Origin: Trichosphaerium sp. ATCC 40318
Lineage: Eukaryota > Discosea > Flabellinia > Trichosidae
Length of the DNA stretch: 64,000 nucleotides
NCBI GenBank assembly: GCA_038496445.1
Contig: JALMLS010000093.1
Span: forward strand, 682,001-746,000
Direction: 5' to 3'
The translations under genes and the position numbers were made by a program. Below are positions 56,898 through 64,000 of the stretch, piece after piece. Positions within the stretch are counted from its first letter, which is position 1; each line of letters opens with the position of its first letter. The notes beneath the pieces were generated by a model. That model made no database searches, was not told the DNA's origin, and saw only the letters and a list, made by a program, of their open reading frames with translations.

Positions 56898-58177
56898 ATG
56901 GGCCAACAACAGGCTACCGAAGAAAAGCCCGTTGAAGACAAAGAGCCACAGCCATTAAAAGATGAAGACATTTATAACGTCACGGAAATAAACGTATTAG
57001 AGCTTGTTAACCGCTAAGAGTTGTAATACTGTTTTTAGGTACAAGATGATAACGGACTACTCACATCACCTGATGGCGCTTTCGTGATGCCACCAGAGCT
57101 AATGGCGAAGATTTTTGGTAATTTGGAAGTTCAAACAATCCTAGAGCACGTAAAAAGCTCTTAGTACCTTAAAAATAATCGCCAACGTTAGGATACAGTA
57201 TATATGCAAGAATTGGTATTTGGTAATAGACTTTTTGTTCATTTTATTCCGAAAAACGTTAAAAAGTCGCCTAATACAACCCTATAGCTTTGTTGGGCAG
57301 ACTCATCGATACTTGATTTTAGAAAAACAAAGCTGAGATTAAAACCACGTGCTTTGACATCAGTTATACACCGTTGTGCCAGAATTAGTCACTCTTTAAA
57401 TCTTAAAAACTGCTGGCACGTGCACACATTCATTTGTTGGCTCTACTTTGTAGCGTTGCGGCAAAAGTAAAGTTAAAAAAAAAAGAAGGATAAAATAAGA
57501 CATGACTTTTTTGGCGTCACCACTTCTTTAGAACGCTTATAAAGTATTAGGAACTGTACAGATGCTTTGATACATACTATACCTACAGGTTCACTTCGAA
57601 TACTTAACCTATCAGCGTGTTTAGACATCACAAACACTGCATTACTACATATCGCAAAAATGAAATCTTTGCGTGTCTTAGTACTAACTCATTGTACGCT
57701 TATTCTTTTCATTCTCACTAACCTTACATACCAGGTATGAGAATCTCAGATCCAGGTATTTGGGCTATACGAAACATGCAACTCACTGATCTCCATCTCA
57801 ATGTTTGTAACAATCTTTCTACGTGCAAAGGTTTAAGTCAAATGACAACCCTCACTACTTTGAACCTGAGTCGTGTTCGATGTACTACAACTCAAAATGC
57901 ACTTGTAGAGGCAATGTCACTTACAAAATTACAAAGAGTTGACATGTCAGTAATGACAAGTGATAATACTTTCAAAGAAGTTGCTCTTGATTTAACGGTT
58001 TTTAAAGACTTGAATGAGCTTTGTGTAGACGCAATAAGTGTGACGAGGATTCCTGGGATATTAGACCAACTGAGGACTATGCCTAGCTTTCATACATTGT
58101 ACTTGCCTTCAGGTCTTAGAAATACCGTAATTGAAGGCCATTTTCGGGTCGTTCATGCTCCCCATGATTGGCTTTAA
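56898..58177 (+). CDS. F-box/LRR protein, possibly N-myristoylated
   Basis: The ATG at 56898 gives 'MGQQQATEEKPVEDKEPQPL', with Gly2, which could be myristoylated. After a GTATTA intron, 'FVMPPELMAKIFGNLEVQTI' is an F-box start. LRR exons follow: 'GSLRILNLSACLDITNTALL', 'HIAKMKSLRVLVLTHC', then, after a GTACGC intron, 'MRISDPGIWAIRNMQLTDLH' and 'LSQMTTLTTLNLSRVRCTTT', ending 'DWL' and TAA at 58175-58177. The Cys-type LRR pattern fits SCF substrate receptors. The region between about 57160 and 57540 (rest of the F-box and first repeats) has short exons I could not place. CACGTG occurs twice in these introns (about 57345, 57417). Confidence 0.65.
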
Positions 58178-58299
58178 TAAATATACACAAAGGTTTTTGT
58201 TTCTATTAATTTATTTATAATTTGCACTACTAGTTGTGCGTTCAGCATTTCATGGTGCTGAGGGTTGGTCATCTGACAATAGTCAGTTTAGTTTTACGT

Positions 58300-58669
58300 T
58301 TAAGTACGCTCTCTTCGGGCTTTTGCTCTAGCGGCTCTTTGGGCGCTTTCCCAGTCCTCCCATTCGGGAGTATCTACCTACACGCACTTGTGAATAACCA
58401 AAAGCGCGTTTGAAACAATTTAAACCAAATAGTTGTTGCAAATGTACCTTATGTGGGTTTTCTGGTGGGTACTGGCTCACAGGCTCGCTTACTGCAGGTG
58501 TTGTTGCTGGCGCAGGATCTACAAAATTGGCATGGTCAGAATTGGGAAACAAAGTTTCGAAATCCGTCACACTCAATTGAGCAGTCCTTTTACGCCAGAC
58601 AATTTCACGATGCGGTTGTGTAAAGTATAACTCAATATGTACAAGAGAAAAGAGAGAAAAGAACCGCAT
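58300..58669 (-). CDS. Small unrecognised protein
   Basis: Two exons joined by a GTACAT-donor intron (about 58383-58449). The protein is about 100 residues: 'MRFFSLFSLVHIELYFTQPH', 'EIVWRKRTAQLSVTDFETLF', 'PNSDHANFVDPAPATTPAVS', then 'VDTPEWEDWESAQRAARAKA' and 'RRERT' with TAA at 58300-58302. The N-terminus is hydrophobic/basic and could be a targeting sequence. The C-terminus is a charged amphipathic helix. I do not recognise a family; an organellar or complex-assembly subunit is only a guess. Confidence 0.5.
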
Positions 58670-58850
58670 CCGTTAAATTAATTCACGTTTTTTTTTTTCA
58701 AAGTAATATTACAGTTTTTGCTTCACTATATTAGCGTGAAGCGCTAAATTACAGCAAAAGAGGGTAGAATAGAGATAACCTTTTCAATCCACTACGATTA
58801 CGTAGCGAACTAAAATAAAGGCCAGGACTGCTCAAAGGAGGCGAACAGAA

Positions 58851-59291
<441 letters not shown>

Positions 59292-59413
59292 TGGTAGTTG
59301 TTGTAGATTGTTTGGTGTTGTTATATTATGACTTATTCAGGCGTAAAATTTTCCCTGGAACAGCCCTGGAAAATTACTGCAGCGTTATTACCCCACTATG
59401 TATTTTTGGAGAT

Positions 59414-59701
59414 TTATTTTTGTATATGTACGATACAATTGCTGTAGCGGTTGACATTCGAAAAAAACGAAAATACAATGATGCTAGAGTTTTTTTCTAA
59501 ACGAAAAACTGCATCAAATCTACATTCCTTTTCTCGGACAATCTGACTGACTCCTTGAACAAAGTATACCCGCTTGAATACTGAAACTAGCTCGGACTTT
59601 TTCACCTTTACAATTGCGCAATTTGCGTAAGTTTTTACGCACGCTGAAATTTTCCACTCTTGTAACCGCCGCTGAGGCGAGGTCAGGCTTCTACGGAGCA
59701 T
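59414..59701 (-). CDS. Hypothetical 95-codon ORF
   Basis: An uninterrupted ORF from ATG 59699-59701 ('MLRRSLTSPQRRLQEWKISA', then 'CVKTYANCAIVKVKKSELVS') in the gap between the LIM and YkgJ-type genes. The beginning is Arg-rich like a mitochondrial leader. No family is recognised and no splice signals are needed. It may be a real small gene or a chance ORF; the rest of the gap (59292-59852) shows nothing else. Confidence 0.3.
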   Translation of the reverse strand: MLRRSLTSPQRRLQEWKISACVKTYANCAIVKVKKSELVSVFKRVYFVQGVSQIVREKECRFDAVFRLEKNSSIIVFSFFSNVNRYSNCIVHIQK

Positions 59702-59852
59702 TTACGAGCGACGAGAGGTCTTATAAAGTGTGAATGTAAAAATATTGCGAACGCGCTATAAAAGAAGCGTTGACACTCGCCACTACGTTATTTTAGAAGC
59801 TTTGGTGCCAAGAAAGCCTTTCTCCGTAAAGGCAGGTACATAATCTGATATT

Positions 59853-61442
59853 CTACAAAACCTTGCCACTTTCTTCTTTTTCGTTCATCTCCGCTTCAGA
59901 CTCCTTCTTTTCCTGTTCTAGCCGTTCTTTCTCGGCCTTTTGTTCTTGAAGAATTTTTAATTTCTCAGCGAAGATTTTATCAAATTCTTCTTTCTCGCTA
60001 TTTTGTTGTTTATCACTATCAGTAGCCCACTTTGCCGTCCTATCTGATTGATACAACATTAGAATGCCTTCAGGGAGAGTCATAGTATCTTGGACATTAT
60101 CGGCAGCAGTAGCGTATATTTCCATGCCTAGAGGTTGCATACAGTGAGTAATACCGATCAACAAGAGGTAAATGAGCCAAAAAAACTTTTTCTGCCCATT
60201 ACGTTTAAAAATAGCATAATCAGAAAATGGAAACGTTTAGCGCAAAAATACATTCCAAAAGCATCACTGTACCCAAATTATAATGTCGTAGCACCATGCC
60301 ATCACCCTAATAATGTATTTAATGATATTGGAATAGATAGATAATAATATTATCTGTACCTTCTCGCTATTAACTTTAGAGCATCTAAACGGTTTACTGG
60401 TTACCATGAACGTCCGACAGGCAGCAGGGCGGTATTTATAAACCTAGTAGAGCTAAGAAAATTGTTTTGAAAAAAGAAGTCTGGTACGCACTGTACAAGC
60501 TCCTTCATCACTAAGGAATACACACTTGGTCGTTTCGTACGACTTTTTCCAAAATTTATCAACATCGTCAGCACCATAATTAGCTTGTAAATGCAATAGC
60601 TGTAATTGCTCTTTGCTACGCATTATCATTAGTACAAGCATCTGACGCGTATAAAAATATGCTACCAGGCGAACAGCACGAGAATCAAATTAAAATACAA
60701 CAAAAAAGCTACGTAACGCACGTTGGTCCTCCGGCTTTTTTCATACGCCTGTACAATAATTTAGCTTCATCAGAAGTTATAAAAACCATCTGATGGCAGC
60801 AATGAGCACAACCTAATAAAAGGTCGGTAAACAAGAAATGTCATGTCACGTTAGAAAAAAAAATGGCGCCGCGAAGGCAGAATCGAACTGCTATCACTCC
60901 CGTGATCTACAGGTTTGAAGCCTGCACCGGGGACCACCCCTGGCTCGTCTCGGCGATGAACAAACGCGGTTCTCGTGCTTTTGTGCTTGACTTTATGAAA
61001 ACAAAAAAAGTTGTGGTTTATTGTAAGTGTCAAGTGTATTGGTACCTTTTTTACACGAGAGTTTAGGAGTGCCAACTGCTTTTTGATGAAGTGTAAACGC
61101 TTTCAGTTGTCTGTGGACTTCTCTTGCCCTTTTTGCGCCTGGTTTCATCTTAGCGAGCTCTTGTGTAATTAAAAGCATGTTATCTGCTACATCTTTTTGT
61201 TGTTTTTTCGGTGCTTGCGCCATCAATGCCATTAACCCTTCTGTTACTTTCATATCCTCCATTGTAGGCTCATTTACCGGCTTTTCAGCTTCTTTCTTCA
61301 GTTTGGCATCTCGCTCTGCGCGTTTGTGTTTTTGCGAGTTTGGGTAGTTTGGCAGAAGCACGTAGGCGCGTTTTGGACTGTACACTGCCTTTTTGACCAG
61401 TTGAGCGGTATGAGAAAACCGCGTTACGCGTAGTAAGCTCAT
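59853..61442 (-). CDS. CxxCC metal-chelating (YkgJ-type) protein; hosts tRNA-Sec in an intron
   Basis: The ATG at 61440-61442 starts 'MSLLRVTRFSHTAQLVKKAV', a mitochondrial-type leader. A helical Lys-rich region follows ('MKVTEGLMALMAQAPKKQQK', 'VHRQLKAFTLHQKAVGTPKL'). The core reads 'LSCKKGCAHCCHQMVFITSD', then 'CVFLSDEGACTV' and 'RPAACRTFMVTSKPFRCSKV', the Cys pattern of the YkgJ zinc/iron-chelating family (C-x3-C-x2-CC..C..C-x(n)-C-R-x-Y/F..C). A coiled-coil tail ends at 59853 ('EKLKILQEQKAEKERLEQEK'). The exon ending C-K-K-G is split in phase 1 by the 233-nt intron 60813-61045, which contains tRNA-Sec. The join is strongly supported because it rebuilds the CKKGCAHCC motif. A 34-nt exon (GDGMVLRHYNL) sits near 60275-60310. 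Probable metal-binding mitochondrial protein. Confidence 0.78.
60867..60954 (-). tRNA. Selenocysteine tRNA (TCA), inside an intron
   Basis: 88 nt, longer than ordinary tRNAs, with the hallmark GCAGGCTTCAAACCTGTA anticodon arm (anticodon TCA at 60916-60918). It has a long variable arm (ATCAC paired with GTGAT), a T-arm GCAG-TTCGATT-CTGC, and a D-region GTGGTCCCCGG like that of other eukaryotic tRNA-Sec. The acceptor (GCCGAGA with TCGCGGC) has one A-G mismatch at pair 5. After discriminator G73 the genome reads CCA (60864-60866), then a T-run for Pol III termination. It lies in sense orientation in intron 60813-61045 of the YkgJ-type gene. Its presence implies that the organism decodes some UGA codons as selenocysteine. 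Confidence 0.95.
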
Positions 61443-61597
61443 TGCAGTGGGCAAGTGACTCTTGTACCAGAGTGGACCAATTCAGACCTGTGGAATTATG
61501 GCGAAACAAAGGTAGCTAATTTTTCACATCGCAGTAGCATTAACGTTGTGCTTTGACACGCTTACCTTGTTCATAAGTGGACTCCTTTGCGTTGATA
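61443..61597. promoter_or_regulatory. Compact divergent promoter
   Basis: 155 nt between the start of the YkgJ-type gene (minus) and the proposed start of the repeat/LRR gene (plus). A short alternative ATG with donor (61499-61513, MAKQR) lies here, but is out of phase with the next exon. Confidence 0.3.
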
Positions 61598-64000
61598 ATG
61601 GTATTCGTACATTTCACACTTTGTCTAATTCGACACGCCTCTTATTTTGATTTAGTACAACAACAACAACAATGCGTACCCTCCGCCGAATAACCAACCA
61701 AAATACAACAACTATGGCTACAACAATCAACAACAACCGAATACACGCATGCAAAGGTCGCATACACAACCGTTGAGCGGTTTTTCAGGGTTAGCTCAAA
61801 ATCTCTCAAATGGCCTCAATAGTTTCGCATCGAGTTTAAATAACTCGGCAAGCTTCGGTGGCGCGCAGCGGCAGCATTCAGTTGTACCGGCGTATAACCA
61901 ACCACAACAGCAACCGAATTATGCGCCTGGGGTACGCTTACGCTAGTTAGCGTTTCACTATTCAACCGATAAACTAATTACATGTAGCAACAACCCCAAC
62001 CCCAATCATATGGAAGCTATCAGCAACCCAACTATGGTGGAAATCAGGCAGTCGTACCACAGGTAGGCAACAAAATATAGCTTTCCGTAAAACGTTAATT
62101 TGTCCACAAAAGCCGAAACTTTACAAATTCGCGTTCTCATAAGAGCATATTTCTAATGCGTAATGAATATCTCATGATTTTTTTGTAGCCAAACTTCGGT
62201 GCAAAACCTCTGCCGCCTCAACAGACGCCGCAGTATGGTAATCCTAGCCCAGTGCCAAATTATGGATCCAGCAACGGACAACTGCAAAGACAACCTAGCT
62301 ATGGTTCTAATAACGGACAGCCACCACAAAACTATAATTATCAACCTCCTATTGCTGGTGGCCCAAAACAACCTCTGTATAGATCAAACAGTGGTGGACC
62401 ACCTAACCAACCATACCCACAACCAGGGCCACCAAAACAACAATACTCACAACAGCCTGTTGTACCGCACCCACAACCTCTGTATAGGTCAGGCAGTGGC
62501 GGACCACCTAATCAACCTTACCCACAACCAGGACCTCACAAACAACCATACCAACAACAACCCGGCGCTGGTCAACAGCAATACATGCCAAAACAACCGC
62601 ACCCACAGTCTTTGTATAGGTCAAATAGTGGTGGTCCACCCAAACAACCTTATCCACAGCCAGGATCGCATAAACAAGCATACCCACAGCCAGTGTACAG
62701 AGCAAATAGTGGCGGTCCACCTAACCAACCTTACCCACAACCTGGACCTCACAAGCAACCGTACCCACAACCTGGGGCACCAAAACAAATGTACAGAGCT
62801 TTAAGTGGAGTTCAACCTTACAGGCAACCGGGGCCTCCAAAAAATAATGCGTATGCCAACCAGCCTCAAGGTCAACCATATGGACGTCCACAGCAAGTGT
62901 ACGGGCAACCAAAGCAAGCAATGTTTAGACATGGATCTGGAGGTCAACCTCAACCAGTAATGGCGCCTAAAGGTAACTACCAGCCTGCTCCTAGAGGTAA
63001 TTCTGAAAGCGTTTTTTAATCCCTAAACTCACTCACTCAACAGATTCAGTACTTCGCAGTAGCTCTATGGGGTACCCAAAAGGACCAACACTAGCTAAAC
63101 GACCTCCATTGCGTACCAGTCAATCTGCATTGCAGCTTCCAAAAGGTGGATATGGAAAAATGTCTCCAGCTGCGCTTAACCTAGCACAAGGAGTATGTTG
63201 CATATTATTATTTTCTGCGCAATGTGAAAATTTGCTAATTTTTATGTAAGGGCTACCAACAAAATAGACTACCAAAGCTTGGTGTAATGTACTCGTAATC
63301 AGTTTAACTTAGCATATTAATATTCGTTTAGCCCCAAGCGTGCCTCACCAAGGAATACACCTCCATCATCTGGCCGCAAATCTAGCAATGCGTCATCACC
63401 TGCAAACGTTCGTTAACATTTCTATTTGGTACAGTTTTGTTTACCATACTGACTTGGCTTACCTAGTCATATCGATCATCTGGAAATGGTGTTGTTGTAA
63501 ACAAATCCAATAGCGGCTTACACAACTTCCCTTCATCAACTTTCAAGCCACCATTTGCTCAAAGACTAATTCTACGAAAGAATCGTATAACGAGCATTCC
63601 TTCAAAAATAAACCTCCTTGAGAGAACACTTGAAGAGCTTGACTTAGCTAATAATCTTATTAAAGAGCTTCATCCCAATATAGGTACGTTATACGTGAGA
63701 AAAGAACCATAAAAAAAAAACCTGCACGTGACTTTAAACTTACCTCTTTTTCTTTTCAGGTGTATTATCTAATCTACGTATTCTGTGTCTTGGAAATAAC
63801 AGGTTAAAGGAGCTTCCTTTTGCTATATTCCTTCTCACAAACCTTATCAAAATTGACGCACAACGTAATGAAATTTTGAACATTCCAAAGGATATTGCAA
63901 AGTTGGAACAATTGAGACACCTGAATATGTCTAACAATAAGCTCTTTAAACTCCCTGATTGCGTATGCGATCTAAAGGATATGGAGGAGTTGTTCCTCAG
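61598..64000 (+). CDS. Repeat-rich adaptor with Shoc2-like LRRs (3' partial)
   Basis: A Gln/Asn/Tyr/Pro-rich N-terminus ('YNNNNNAYPPPNNQPKYNNY') leads into tandem repeats (62376-62853) and Ser/Pro-rich basic exons ('PKGPTLAKRPPLRTSQSALQ', 'SYRSSGNGVVVNKSNSG'). From about 63560 a typical LRR array starts: 'RLILRKNRITSIPSKINLLE', 'RTLEELDLANNLIKELHPNI', 'LRILCLGNNRLKELPFAIFL' and 'LRHLNMSNNKLFKLPDCVCD', running off the right edge. The LRR type (LxxLxLxxNxLxxLP) is that of Shoc2/ROCO-type signalling proteins; the missing C-terminus could hold a kinase or ROC-COR domain. The likely start is a one-codon first exon (ATG 61598-61600), directly followed by a GTATTC donor. Confidence 0.7.
62376..62853 (+). 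repeat. Tandem coding repeat, about five units
   Basis: Imperfect units of about 28-45 codons begin (L/V/M)YR(S/A)(N/G/L)SG, followed by GPPNQPYPQPGPHKQPYPQP or a close variant. Starts are at about 62376, 62478, 62616, 62694 and 62789. The unit combines a possible basophilic phosphorylation site (YRSNSG) with a Pro-rich ligand stretch. Confidence 0.8.

Noticed and set aside
60135-60344. Plus-strand ORF over the YkgJ-type gene
   Set aside because: It overlaps introns and a 34-nt exon of the better supported minus-strand gene and has no recognisable motif.
62199-62804. His/Asn/Thr-rich plus-strand ORF
   Set aside because: It is a frame-shifted reading of the tandem repeat; the repeat's own frame gives conserved YRSNSG units and joins both flanking exons.

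Overview
This is nuclear DNA of a free-living single-celled eukaryote. It is AT-rich and gene-dense, with many introns of about 40-60 nt, genes on both strands separated by short gaps, and families typical of amoeboid protists: F-box and LRR proteins, RasGEF, small GTPases, OXR1/TLDc and receptor-kinase-like proteins. I think an amoebozoan is the most likely host, but the lineage is inferred from gene content only. A selenocysteine tRNA shows that the organism makes selenoproteins. Introns mostly start GTACGT/GTACGC (less often GTAAGT, GTGAGT or GTTGGT) and end in TTTAG. Exon joins below were made by hand from reading frame and splice signals; first exons are the least certain.

Layout. 1-319: end of a membrane protein. 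1037-9643: minus-strand genes for an RCC1-like protein, an F-box/Rho-GTPase fusion, an NHL propeller protein, an ankyrin protein and PP1 inhibitor-3. 9714-13946: a small unresolved gene, a UBLCP1-type phosphatase with a membrane anchor, an LRR protein and a coiled-coil protein. 14149-20955 (minus): a chromodomain protein, an F-box protein and a RasGEF. 21103-25959: a double lamin-tail protein, OXR1, RNA polymerase I subunit RPA12 and an LRR remnant. 26188-33004: a very large receptor pseudokinase gene with an initiator tRNA inside one intron. 33289-37370: a GcvH-like protein, RNase P subunit RPP40 and a SANT/C2H2 protein. 37806-44151: F-box/LRR, SET-domain, membrane and F-box/MORN-like proteins plus small ORFs. 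44422-54301: xanthine dehydrogenase, a sirtuin-like protein and a GDPD. 54548-64000: a LamG-type membrane protein, an F-box/LRR protein, a small protein, a LIM protein, a CxxCC metal-chelating (YkgJ-type) protein with tRNA-Sec inside an intron, and the start of a repeat-plus-LRR protein that runs off the window.

The genes do not form one pathway. Themes are ubiquitin-ligase adaptors (four or five F-box proteins), Ras/Rho signalling, cell-surface proteins and nuclear/RNA functions. The main signals beyond gene calling are two tRNA genes nested in sense orientation in introns at equivalent lysine/glycine phase-1 splice sites, a strong excess of the palindrome CACGTG, and an unusual GTACGT splice-donor preference. 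I see no transposon, CRISPR array or virus.
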